Source of the DNA: Micractinium sp. NFX-FRZ
Taxonomy: Eukaryota > Chlorophyta > Trebouxiophyceae > Chlorellales > Chlorellaceae
Reading direction: 5' to 3'
DNA length: 64,000 nucleotides
Assembly (NCBI GenBank): GCA_029339195.1
Contig: JAPTJF010000237.1
Span: forward strand, 1 to 64,000
In this document: positions 1-10,372 of the stretch, in pieces
Layout of the letters: the number at the start of each line of letters is the position of its first letter
How positions within the stretch are numbered: position 1 is the first letter of the stretch
Program-made: the position numbers and the translations under genes
Notes under the pieces: model-generated
Told to the model about the DNA's origin: nothing
Seen by the model: the letters and a program-made list of their open reading frames with translations, nothing else
Database searches by the model: none

Positions 1-1096
1 AAAAACCTCCCCCACCTCCTCCCACCCTCACATCAGTCTCGTACAAAACGCAACTCATGTGTACAGCAACCTCTCCCTACCCCTGTTTATGCATTTTTTC
101 CCCCCAGCCCAAGCTGCCTCTTGGGGGTCTGTATCGCAAGTTTGATTGCAGAGAAACGGACTGTAAACACAAACAAGCAAGTCCCACTGCGGCACTGTCA
201 AACTTTGTTGTTCAAGGTATTTCTTTTCCAGAAATTGTTAGCACTGCTTCTTCTTTGTTGCGACACAGTCTGTTGCCTTCAAGGCACACCCCACAACCCC
301 AGGGCTGCCTGCTGTTGACCATTTGTGCTTGGGCAGTTTCGGGGGCAGAGGCACAGGGCGGTAGGGGTGAAGAATGCACACCGGGCGGGAGGTTGGATCC
401 GCTTCTGCCTGAGCAGGCAGCATGCAGCGGGAGCCGTAAACACATCGCACATTCTAGTGTGAAGCGCCTATAGACACCTGAGAATGTGATGTCAGCAGGG
501 CAGAGCCCCACAGGGAGTGATTGGTGTGGGTGCTGCTGCCGGCAGGACCGCTGCTGCCGTGCACCGCTGCCCTACTCAGCTCTGCCACTTTGGCCGGATG
601 GAAAACATCCACCTGCTAGTTTTGATCCACAAACAATACGTATAGATCACTGCAAAGCAATTCAGGCTTACCAAAATGAGTGCAGGCACTGCCGGAAAGC
701 GCTGGCGCCGGCGGTGTGCTATGCACGCTGCCGCCGCCACAGATGCGGCCGCCCAAGAGCACGTCACATAAAACGCAGCCCAAAAGCACGTCACAGCAGG
801 AGAGGGCGTTTGTCTCGGTTAATCGACGGTCAGCGGCCGCGTATCGACAGCATACACCTTTCCGCCAGGACCTCACACGGCGCTCTCGGAGCGCCGGCCG
901 CCCAACCGTCCCCGCTAGGTGCGTCCTCAAGCGCTTGCTCACGCCCCCGGGCGAGCGCAGGATTAACCAGCCCTGAACACCTAGGGTGGCCGCTGGTCCG
1001 CCCGTCCTGGCGGAGCGGCCCCTGCCGGCCAGCTTTACACACATATGCAGCTGCCTGGTCAAGCCGCAGCAAACCGTCCTTCCATCTGTCTGCAGC
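1..1096. other. Upstream flank of MYND gene 1
   Basis: Apart from the repeat at 232-445 I see no supported gene here. Open frames on both strands are short, lack splice continuity, and have no family motifs. The last few hundred bases must hold the promoter and 5' UTR of the plus-strand MYND gene, but I cannot point to a specific promoter element. Confidence 0.5.
232..445. repeat. Dispersed repeat, copy A (continuous form)
   Basis: About 210 bp that recur, diverged, in two separated blocks at 3246-3360 and 3839-3941. The left part (about 232-349) matches the first block and the right part (about 350-445) the second; here they abut directly at the TTTCGGG/GGCAGAGG junction. No coding potential is evident in this copy. 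It lies in the 5' flank of the first MYND gene. It may be a small non-autonomous element or a relic of a segmental duplication; the sequence does not decide between these. Confidence 0.75.
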
Positions 1097-2579
1097 ATGG
1101 CGGCAGCTTCAGACGATGGTCTCCCTGGCGCCGAGTTCCTGCAGCACCGCTTGGCGCGCGCCACCGCCATCCCCGCAGCAGAGCGCACGCCCGACGTGGC
1201 GGCGTTTGTGGAGTCAGTGCAGCTGCTGCGCGAGGCATGCGACCTGCTGCCGCTGGCAGCAGACGGCAGCCCAGCGCTGCCTCTTGACGACCCGGCAGCC
1301 CGGAAGCAGATGCAGCTGGGCTTTCTCAAGGCAGCCAGGGCTCGCTACATTAGCCCTCAGTCACCTGTGTGCGACAGGCCACACAAGGAACATCTGGTTG
1401 CCTACTGCAACCGGTGGCTGCAACGGGCAGAGGGGGGTGCACTCAGTTCGCACCTGGAGACTGTGCTGCTGCTCGTCGAGGCAAGCCATGGAGCTCAGAA
1501 GCCCTTTGCTTTGGAGTTGGTCAGCCAGGCAGCAGCTCTGCTGGGCGATGACGCAGGGCAGGTGACGGTGGGCAGGCAGCTGGATCAGCTGGCAGCGGCA
1601 GCCGGGCAGGAGCAGTCACCGCTCAGCATTGAGCAGCTGCACTACCTGTGCTGCTGCAGTGCAGCAGAGGCGGCCAACAATTTGCACGCTGGCATGGTGA
1701 TGCTGCGGCAGCATGGCGCATCCCTGCCTGCTGCGTATGGCATGGGCGGCAACCTGCTGACGCGACCTGATGACGTGCTGGCAGCGGGTCGCAGCTTCGC
1801 GGCACAGCTGCTGCAGCTGGAGCCGCACAAGCCAAAGGGCTATTGGACGGCAGGCCAAAGTGCATCGTGCCGCGGGCAGTGGGCGGAGGCCCTCGACTTG
1901 GATATGCAAGCCTTCCGGCTTGCACAGGAGCAGCAGGATGGGTGGAGCATGGCACTGAGTGCGCATGCATCTGTGGTTGATGCGGTCACGGCAGACAAGT
2001 CCGCACCCACCGGCATCAGCCGCGGCACGCTCGAGGCAGTGGCTGCAGCATACCAGCAGGCACAGCAGGCACACCGCCGCTTCAAGCACCTCCTGCCGCA
2101 GCTGTGGCTCAAGGCGGTGCGGCCAGAGGACGTCCAACACAGGGTTCAAGAGCTGCAGGCGGCTCTGCAGGGGACGCAGCCTGCAGAGGCGCCACCCAGG
2201 CCTTTCCATCGGGTCATGGACTCGCAATTGGGCACCATAGTCTGCGACGGCTGCGGCAAGCAAACCGCTGGCCTGCGCCGCTGCTCCCGCTGCAAGAAGG
2301 CGCAGTACTGCAGGTGAGCGGGGCTTGCTGGGCGGACGCCCGGCCAGCGCTGTGTCGCTTGAGGGCTGGCAGGGCCCTCCCCATTTCAGGCGCAGTATTG
2401 CAGGTGAGCGGCTCGGCTGCCACGGACCATGGCTTAGTGGTGGGCTGCTGCTGCGCTGCTGGGCTGTCACCTCTGCGCTTTGTTCACCCCCGCCGCTGTC
2501 TGCCACCCATCCACGGTGCAGCACCGAGTGCCAGCGCCAGCACTGGCGGGAGCACAAGCGGGAGTGCCGGCCGGCCTGA
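1097..2579 (+). CDS. MYND-type zinc finger protein (paralogue 1)
   Basis: Two exons, 1097-2313 and 2522-2579, give 424 aa. The ATG at 1097 is chosen because the protein then starts like the paralogue at 57153 (MAAxS/D) and the open frame upstream has only non-ATG starts. Residues about 20-40 carry the family motif AIPAAERTPD, also found as PPGERTPE and PPAQRTPE in the two other MYND genes of this window. The middle is helical and Ala/Gln/Leu-rich, possibly TPR-like, but no repeat can be counted securely. The C-terminus is a MYND finger: CDGCGK, CSRCKKAQYC, then after the intron STECQRQHW and HKREC, so all Cys/His ligands are present. MYND fingers bind proline-rich partner peptides; the partner here is unknown. 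The intron splits the finger after AQYC, as in both paralogues. Function beyond protein binding is not deducible. Confidence 0.9.
2391..2411 (+). repeat. Intronic copy of the MYND gene 1 exon end and 5' splice site
   Basis: The 21 bases at 2301-2321 (end of exon 1 plus GTGAGCGG) recur exactly 90 bases downstream in the intron with one mismatch (C to T), preceded by a good acceptor TTTCAG at 2384-2389. Use of the copy as a 14-nt mini-exon would shift the frame, so it is most likely a decoy. Confidence 0.85.
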
Positions 2580-2856
2580 GGCGGCTTGCATCGCCCTTGT
2601 TGTGGGCTAGAGGCACCACCAACTCCCCATGAAGCTCCTGTGTGTGTGGTCAGCTTGCGCTGACTGCCTAGCAATCTCCCCACCTGCCCGCTGCGGACTG
2701 GGCACGTGCCCTCATAGACCCGGTGGTTGTCCCCAGCCCAGTCACCATATACCTCGCCCCTCTCACACTTCACAAGCCATTTGCAAGTGACAGGAACCCC
2801 ACGTCCAGTCAGTGCTTGGCCTTGCCCGTGCTGCACTAACCTCTCCCCTGCCGTCT

Positions 2857-2972
2857 ATGTCATCACGTCCTGCCGTCTGTCTCATCACGCCCTGCTTCAT
2901 CAGTTGGACGTGATGTCGCTTCATCACGTCTGTCTCATCACGTCGATGTTCCTGTCTCATCACGTCCTGCTC
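2857..2972. repeat. Minisatellite of TCATCACGTC-type units
   Basis: Imperfect tandem units built around TCATCACGTC and CTGTCTCATCACG, about 115 bp, in the 3' flank (probably the 3' UTR) of MYND gene 1. No coding value. Confidence 0.8.
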
Positions 2973-3091
2973 TGACATTGATTAGTGCTCTCAACTGCCG
3001 CCGGCGGGCCCTGCCTGCTCAGCTTGCACTGCACGCGCATCCAACCTGCCCTCCTGTGTTACAGCCTGCCTGCCTGCCCGTCCCCTCCATC

Positions 3092-3096
3092 TGTAA
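3092..3096 (+). promoter_or_regulatory. Candidate polyadenylation signal TGTAA for MYND gene 1
   Basis: TGTAA is the usual green-algal poly(A) signal. This is the first one I see downstream of the stop at 2577-2579, about 510 bp away, which implies a long 3' UTR. Assignment is tentative. Confidence 0.4.
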
Positions 3097-3245
3097 CAAC
3101 ATCAGCATTGGCTCAGGATGCAAGCCCTGCGTGCTGCTAAGCATTGCAACATCCTTGCCGGCTTGGCCCGTCACGTGTACAGGCAGCGGGAGCGCTCGTA
3201 TCAATGAATGTGCGTGGTGTCAGGAAACTAAGACAACAGTGCAGC

Positions 3246-3360
3246 CAAGAATCGTAAGCATTGCGTCTGCTTTCTTGTGACGCAGCCTGTTGCCTTCAAG
3301 GCACGCCCCACAACCCCAGGGCTGCCTGCAGTTGACCATTTGTGCTTGGGCAGTTTTGGG
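3246..3360. repeat. Dispersed repeat, copy B left block
   Basis: Matches the left part of copy A (232-349), including the stretch GTTGACCATTTGTGCTTGGG, and stops at GCAGTTTTGGG. The remainder of the repeat resumes only at 3839, 478 bp further on. Confidence 0.75.
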
Positions 3361-3506
3361 CGCACGCTGGCTGCCTCATCACGATTTGTCTCAACATGAA
3401 ACGTTACAGTGGTCATGTACAGCCGCCAGGGTTGGTTTTCACGGCGGGTGGCAGGGCGCGGCATGAAATGCATGGAGAGTGCAGGGCATGAAACGCTGAG
3501 CAATCA

Positions 3507-3511
3507 TTACA
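3507..3511 (-). promoter_or_regulatory. Candidate polyadenylation signal TGTAA (minus strand)
   Basis: TTACA on the plus strand, i.e. TGTAA on the minus strand, about 150 bp past the stop codon of the minus-strand gene ending at 3664. A second candidate is at 3404-3408. Confidence 0.5.
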
Positions 3512-3663
3512 TTGCAGCAATGGTGAGTGTACAGGCCCGCTTGGTCACTAGGTGCAACGGAGCAGCAGGGAGCAGTGGCTGCCCATCGCTGGCAGCACGC
3601 TGGCGGCATCCTGTGCCACCGTGGCAGGGCCGCAAGCAGCGGCCAGACTGCCGGCCAGCAGCC

Positions 3664-4725
3664 TCACTCTTGCGCCGGAGCGGCGGGGCCACGCAGCGGC
3701 GGCAGCGGCGGGTCCATCATTGACGAGCGGAAGGCAAAGCCGGGCTCAGGGTCAATCATGGAAGAGCGGAACACGACTCGCTGCATGGTGGGCCGCGTCT
3801 GGGCGGTGCGGAAGCCCTGCAGGGGCGGCAGGCGGCAGTGGAGGCAGAGGCACAGGGCGGTAGGGGTGAAGGGTGCACACCGGGCGGGAGGTTGGACCTG
3901 CTTCTGCCTGAGCAGGCAACACAGCGGGAGCCGTGAACCATGCACGGCCAGCTGCTGGGCCCCGCAGCAGGCAAGACACTGCCAGCAGGCTCTCCCACAG
4001 CTGTATGATGCGGCCACGTCACCACCCCTGCACTGGCTTGGTTGCCTCACCTGTGCGGGCAGCGGCGTGGGGCTGCTAGTGCGCGAGCAGGCAGGCGCGA
4101 TGTGGTCCTTGGGATTTGACAGGCTGCTGCCCAGCCAATAGTACTCTGGCTCCCCGCTGCCCTGGGGGCTGATACCCAGGCCGTAATTGTCTGCGAGCAG
4201 GATGCGTCAATAGCAGAGGATTAGCGGTTTGATTCGAGAACGGGAGGGGGCTGGGGGTGGTTTGTCGGCCGGCAGAGCTGCGGAGCGTCGCCAGCATGCC
4301 AGCGGCAAGCTTCCGCCAGGCAAGCCGAGCCAGGCGGGCACCTCCCTGTTCCAGAGCGGGAAGTGCAAGAATTTGTTCAGATGACTTCGTCTGTGCTGAC
4401 CTGGATCGTTGATGGAGTTGAGGCAGAGGATGCGTGAGGGGCCCTCCTTCGGTGGCACAGGCGCCAGAGTGGACGGCACACTGGCGCCCGCTGTCGCATG
4501 CGTCGCCCGCCGCGCCTGCGCTTGCTGCCCCGCCTGCTGCTCCTTGTCGCCGACGCACGAAGTGGAGTGCAACAGCCGCAGCTGGCTGCATGCCGCAAGC
4601 GCTGCACGGCCACCTGCAGGGTGCAGCGCAGGGAGGGGGCGCACCGTGGGTGTTGTTGCAAGGCGGCGACGGCGGCGGCAGCATCTGGGGGTGGGTTGAC
4701 GCTGCGCGCAGCAGAACCGCGGCAT
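3664..4725 (-). CDS. Unrecognised 205-aa protein, three exons
   Basis: Exons in transcript order: 4725-4401, 4190-4051, 3816-3664. All three join in phase with GT-AG signals (GTCAGC...CGCAG; GTGAGG...TGCAG) to give 205 aa. The N-terminal third is Arg/Ala-rich and could be an organelle presequence. The core reads non-randomly: EGPSRILCLNSINDP at the end of exon 1, then GISPQGSGEPEYYWLG, then a repeated FRSSM(I/M)DP motif (VVFRSSMIDPEP, AFRSSMMDPP) before a Pro-rich end. I do not recognise the family. Evidence for a real gene is the phase continuity, the low-Ala sensible composition of exons 2-3, and a TGTAA signal 150 bp past the stop. Intron 2 (3817-4050) carries one block of the dispersed repeat. 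The start and the first exon boundary are the least certain parts. Confidence 0.6.
3839..3941. repeat. Dispersed repeat, copy B right block
   Basis: Matches the right part of copy A (350-445), starting at GGCAGAGGCACAGGGCGG. It lies inside intron 2 of the unrecognised minus-strand gene. Between it and the left block sits a 478-bp stretch that contains that gene's last exon. Confidence 0.75.
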
Positions 4726-5530
4726 GTTTTACCTTCATTCCCGCAAAATGCTTGCAGGACCGTGCGAGCCCTGAGCGCCATTGGACTGAGCGCCTCTGCG
4801 GTTGCCAGTTTGGTTGCAGTGGCGCGCTGCTGCCAGAAACTCAGAATGCGACGCGGTGAAGCCTAGAGCACGAAAGCCGTGGCTTATCGGCTGAACAGAA
4901 CTCACGCGACCGTTCGCAGGGGGGGTGCCACAGCACAGCGCGCACCGAAACAAACATGGGGGTAAGCTCCTGTGCACTCCTCTTCTGAGCTTCTGCATGC
5001 AATGAATCATTGACAAATGGCATGTCTAAATACACTGCCACCTAAATTGACGGGGGCACAACACGCTAATAACACAAAAAGCAACGAGGGGGGGCGGTAG
5101 CAGCGCCAGGCGGTGGTGGGACGCAGTGACGCGAGGTGGCGAGATGAAGAGGCGACGAAATTTCTGGCCTGACTGGACGTAGGGTAATACCATTGGGTTG
5201 AGGCGACTGGAAGAAAACAAAACTGCTGTTCTTAATTCAGACATTCTCTTGAGGGCAGAAAGTTGAGGATGTGGTTGCGGAAAACGGGACGCACGGTGTG
5301 CAAGCGCAAGTACAGGCGGTGCACTGGGGCAGCTGTGGCTGTGGTGCCAAAAAGAGAGGCCACAGAGCCCTATGCTGTGCACCACCCGAAAAATGGGTGC
5401 AGCCAACCGCGGCAAAATTGCGCACACGTGCCAGACGATTCAAATGTCAACTACCAAATGGGCCCAGCGGCCAGCTGGCAGGCCATGGGGAGGATAAGCC
5501 TCGCCCGGGATATGACTCGCCCGGCTGCCT
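4726..5530. other. Gap between two minus-strand genes
   Basis: Expected to hold the 3' UTR of the CBM48 gene (stop at 5531) and the promoter of the unrecognised gene starting at 4725. I see no further coding exon and no clear minus-strand TGTAA here. Confidence 0.5.
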
Positions 5531-8500
5531 TCAGTGCAGCTTGTGCCTCAGCTGCACACCCAGCCGGGTATGGAAGGCCAGCACAGCGGCCCCAAAGCGT
5601 GCCATCGACTCCATCTCCTGCTCACTCCCCCACGGCGGCGGCGCCTGCTCCTGCACCTGCTGCACGGCACCCCCCGCCGCAGATGCCTCTGGAGGCTCCG
5701 CCGTGGCCAGCACGCTGGGCTGGGCCGCCGCCGCCGCCACTGCCGAGGCGACGTCCCCACCGCTGCCGCCACCTCCCGCACCGCTGCTGGTGCCGCCCGC
5801 CAGGCCCTGCACGGCGATGCCCACCGCTGCCTCCCCCCCGCCTTCTCCGTCGCTGTCGCTCACAGACTCCTCGTCAGCGCTGGCGCCAAGCGTGCGCAGC
5901 AGCGGTTTGCCCTTGCTGGTCACGAGCACCACGTTGTTGATGTTGCCCCGGCTGTCTGCCTCCGTGTGCCCCGCCAGGTCAATCACCCAGCAGCCTAGGG
6001 AGTGGGGCAGGTGAGAAGAGAGGGAACCTTGAGGGAGTGGGGCTATAAGGTGGGAGGGCAGGGAGGGCAGGCCATGCATGCAATGAAGCCACACACTGTG
6101 CCCCACCTCTCGCTCCCTCAACTCCGCCCCCTCCATCCACCACCTCACCCACCATCCACGAGATATTTGAAGCGGTGGATGCCCGGCTGCAGGCCCTGCA
6201 GCAACCAATGGGAGAAGGCACAACAATCGGGTGTGCGTGGTTTGTGAGACAACAGTGTATCAGCATGGCAGAACCAGGTAAACAATGGGTGCAGGCCCTG
6301 CAGCAACACGTGCAAAGAGAAGGGGGCAGGGCAGAGGTGGCAGGCGCGAGTGTCAGGAATATGGGCACAAGGCCCATGGGGTTGGGGGCAACAAGGCTGG
6401 CCTGAGGGAACCACCAGGTGCGCCTCGTACACAGCAGGGCTGGGCGAGCCACTTACCAGGTCCCCCTCATCTCATACCCTGCATCCCTCTAGCCACGGGG
6501 CCTTGCACATCCCATCCCCAGCCCCTCCGCCACCCACCCAACTGCCCATCATGCCCACCCACGCACCCACTCTGCGCGCCTCTCCACCCTGACCCTGCCC
6601 CTGCCCTAATCCTGCCCTGGCCCTGCCTACCCACCCAGATCTGCAGCTGCCACCGCTTCTTCTTGACGTTGAACACCATGGGGGCGCGCTGGTCCCAGCC
6701 GCCCACTGCACAGGTGTGAGCCACGTGAGGCCAAGGGTCACAGGGGGTACGGCGGCAGCTGCGCAGCTGAGCACAGGTGGGGACCCAGCTCGGCAGCACA
6801 GAATGGGGTAGGCTGGGGGCAGCGTGGGTGCGGCACGCTTGCTGCGCATGCGCCTGCTGGCTGCATGCATGCATGCCTAACCTACCAAACCCCATGCTCC
6901 TGCTGTGCGCCGCCAGCCCAGGCACGCTGTCCTGAGCACCTCGCCCTTCTGCCATCCTCGACTCATCCCCGCAACCAACCCCGCCCACCCCGCCACGCCC
7001 TGCCATATCCCGACTTGCACCACGCACCTGCGTCGCCCACCACCTCCACATGGCCGCCCGCATACGGCCAGGCCAGCGTCACCCGGCGGTACCACCCATC
7101 AGCAATTGTGGCCAGCTCTTGGAGCGACTGCCGCAGCGTGCTTTCCAAAGGGGCAGAGCCCGTGGCACGGCCCGCAGCCTGCACGGGCGGTGCACGGCAG
7201 CAGGCAGAGGGAGTGAGCGGCGGGAGGACGGCAGAGCGGCAGGGGGCAGCAGAAGCCAGCCGGCCAGTGAGCGCGCGTGTGGGCGGGCAGAAGTAGCACC
7301 GTAACGGGCACGCCTGCCACCCGGGCAGCCTGGCTGGTTGCCGCCTGACACCTGACTTGATCCCCTGGGAGCACGCACCTCCACCGCCTCCTGCCCGCTG
7401 AGCCCCAGGTAGGTGTGCAGGTAGAGGGCCAGGGTCTCAGCTGCCAGCTGGCGGTGCTGCGGGTGGAAAGTCACGACCACCTGCAAAGCAGGCAGGGCAT
7501 GTGCATAGCATGCAGCCATGCGGTTGTGAGCACATCGCACTGCACACATCATTAGTGGAGCACGGCAGGGCAGCGCGCCCTGCCAGCGACTCAAGTCTAC
7601 TCCCCCCATCACATGACCGGGCGGCCCTTACCGCTTTCCAACATACTAGGCAGGCGTATCTCTCCTTGTATTCCCCCGTCCATCCTTCCAACGCACCCCT
7701 CACCACGCCCCCATTCACAAACTTTGGCCCGTTTGAAGATTGCGCGCTCACCGCTTTCCCATCCATCTCAGGCAGGCTGCCCAGCGCGCCGCCCCGCCGC
7801 AGCTCCATGCGCCGCAGCGCCGCGGCCGCCGCCACCGCCGGGCTGGGCAGCGCCTGCGGCCCCGCCCACCGCACATGCGACCCCCAGCTGCTGTGCCAGT
7901 GCCCGTTGGCGGCGCCTGCTGCGGCCGCGAAGCGTGTGACGTCCAGCAGCTGGAGCCCACTGAGCGCCAGCTGTGAAGCCATGTGTTCCATGGCTGTGAA
8001 GTCGAGCCGCCCCTCTGCTGCAAACAGCCAGGGCAGCACTGTGCGCACCTCGTCTGCCCGGCACACGCTGGCAGCACCGCCGTTGAGTGCTACTGTGAGG
8101 CTGCTCGCCGCGTTGCCTGGCGCGCCAGCTGTGAACGGCACCGCATTGGAGGCGGACTGCGTGACGTTGACAGCGGTCCCCGCTGCCGCTGCGCTGCCGC
8201 TGTCGTCGCTGCCGCTGCCGCCGTTGCTGCCGTTGCTGCCCGCCACGCCGCAGCTCGCCGCCTCTTCACCCGCGGGCACAGGCAGCGACAGCGCCGGCTG
8301 CCGTGCCGACGTCTTGAGCTCCCGGCGTAGCTGACGCAGGCGCTGCTGGCGGACCTGGGTGCGTGGGTTGGCAGAGTCGGGGGACAGCCAGGAGGGCATG
8401 ATCCAGCCAGGCACCAGGTCTATCGAACCGATGAAAGAGCAGGGCGGCTCACCGCGCTGCCGCCCCGCTCGGCTGCCGTGCCACGGCCGCTGGGGCAGCT

Positions 8501-8743
8501 GCGGCAGCCGGCTGCGTGGCGGGCTGCATGCAGCGGCTGCCCGGGGTGCTGGTAAATGCTGGGGATTGGTGCGCCAGGCCGTTGCCTGCAGCAGCAACAG
8601 CTTGGATAGGCATGGATAAGTGCAGGGCAGGGCAGCAGCAGGTCGACAGGGCAACGGCAGCAGCGGCGGCGGCAGTGGAGCGGCGGCGTGGCGGCGGTAG
8701 GTGCACCCACCTGGTCTGGACCAACAGCCCCTGCCGGGAGCAT
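5531..8743 (-). CDS. Plastid-type glycogen/starch-binding (AMPK-beta/CBM48) domain protein
   Basis: Exons in transcript order: 8743-8711, 8585-7752, 7480-7379, 7178-7028, 6705-6635, 6195-6153, 5994-5531; 565 aa, all phases agree. The first about 75 residues are Arg/Ser/Pro-rich like a plastid transit peptide. Residues about 353-425 form the AMPK-beta glycogen-binding fold: RRVTLAWPYAGGHVEVVGD, GGWDQRAPM, KKKRWQLQIW, then LQPGIHRFKYLVDG from a 43-nt exon, then CWVIDLAG and GNINNVVLV. This matches the CBM48 order (xVxLxGxFNxW ... LxPGxYxYKFxVDG ... NNxIxV). After it comes an unusual acidic/Gly-rich tail (DEESVSDSDGEGG) and a basic helix. Similar CBM48 modules occur in the PTST/FLO6 starch-initiation proteins, so a role at plastid starch is likely. 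The N-terminal half has no family I can name. The ATG at 8741-8743 opens an 11-codon first exon; this start is probable, not certain. Confidence 0.85.
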
Positions 8744-10372
8744 GGCGGTGGACCGTCCTAAGAGTCGCGCTGCAGTTGCGCGGGTCTGGAAGAGCGTAGA
8801 CTGCCCAGGGTGGGAGGGATGCAGCGGTCGCGGAAGGTCCAAGCCTTGTTGCCAGTGCTCCTGCCGTGCCCCCGGTGTTCCTGGCCCCCCAAGGAGCGCT
8901 GCTAGAGGGCCCGGCCCACGTCCCGAGACTGCTGTTCCGGGTGTCACGCCGCGTCGGCGAAGTGCTGTTTGGTGCCGTAAATGACTTCCGGGGATAAGAG
9001 AGACAGATTGGATGTCAAGAACGAGCTTGCATACTAGCGGAGCAGCGCCAGTGGGTGCATCACACTGCGCCACGCTGCCGCCGCTGTCCTGCGGGGCAAG
9101 ACACGTCATGTAGGGCGTCAAGCCTAGCAGTCAACAGGAACCACATTGCTCAGCAGTCAGCACATGCGAATGCCATCAGGCGTAATCATTCCCCAAGCAT
9201 TTGACACACTGGATGCGACAGCCTGTGTGCATCAGCTTGGATTGGGCTTGGTGTACGACTGGCACAGGAGCTGTGCCACCGCCCATTTAGGCAACCCTGC
9301 ATGCATGCCCGCAGCCACCGGCCTTTGTGCACCCACAAGACGGACATGTGAAAGCTTGCCAGATGAGAGCATCTTGCTGGGATCCGCTCTTCTTGAAGAG
9401 CTGCCCTCGCTCCTGTTGGGAGGACTGTTGTGCTTTCTTTACAAGAACTGACTTGACAGAGAAAAGTGCCACAGTAAAACAGTGCCAATCGTGCTCAGCT
9501 CAACAACAGAGGCCTGCGCCCAACGGCAGCGCAGGGGGTACAGCGTGTGCACCGGGGCGGGCGGGCAGGGCGGTACAGGATGCAATGCGTGTATTGGTAC
9601 AGCCACCAGGCCAGGGCGCAGGAAAGAAGCCTGGGGGTGGTTGGGAGGAGGAAAAGTAAAACGGACGGGCGCGGCGGTTGCCGGGGCGCACGCATGCTCA
9701 TGCATCAGTCCATGGAGCGAAAAGGTGGAAGAGTCTACACAAATTCATCCGAGGGGGGGCACGCACAGTCAGAAAGGGGGATGGATGCAAGGAAGACAGG
9801 GGGAGGTACACATGTAGGGTGATGGTATGTGGGGGGTACCCAGCCCGGCCGCTAGGGGCCACGCGCAGAGCAGCTGGCAGGCGAGGGGGAGAGCAGCATG
9901 CCAGCCGTGCATGGCGGGCCGGGGCCGGAAGGATGCGAGGCAGGCAGCGGGCGATCAATCAATGGGTGTCGTACGTGTTTGTGCTCGTATCAATGCAGGG
10001 AAAGAAGACAGCACGGAGGGAGGGAGGGCGGGGCGGGGGACGGAGGGGGCGGGCAATGCGGCGGGAAAACATCGCTGGGCTGTTGGGTTTGATGTACAGG
10101 GGGGGCAGGGTGGAGGCAATACACAAATCTGCACAGGGCAGTGGGCAGGCAGGGACGCGCGGTTTTACGGCAGCGCCCGGGCGGCCTATACAAGTCGCAC
10201 GCTGAAAAGAGGAAGCTGGCAGGCCAGCCAGGAGCGGGCGCCAGCTGGCAGCCTAGCCAGCAGGCGCAGCGTGGGTCTGGCCTTCCTGCCAGGTGGCAGC
10301 CCACAAGCAACATGGGCGGCCAGCCAGCAGGCGAGCGCAGATGCCTGTGGCCCTCTTCGATCTAGGTATCAC
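8744..10372. other. 1.6-kb gap between CBM48 gene and CtpA gene
   Basis: Both fl anking genes are on the minus strand, so this holds the 3' UTR of the CtpA gene and the promoter of the CBM48 gene. About 9560-10120 is very G-rich on the plus strand. No exon with splice or family support was found. Confidence 0.5.

Noticed and set aside
986..1096. Upstream extension of MYND gene 1
   Set aside because: The open frame starts with GTG, and neither paralogue has matching upstream sequence; the ATG at 1097 fits the family.
8386..8452. A short intron starting at GTGAGC (8452, minus strand) in the CBM48 second exon
   Set aside because: Splicing to the nearest in-phase acceptor would give a 33-nt intron, too short, and longer alternatives break the phase with exon 1. 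The frame is open throughout, so it is kept as one exon.
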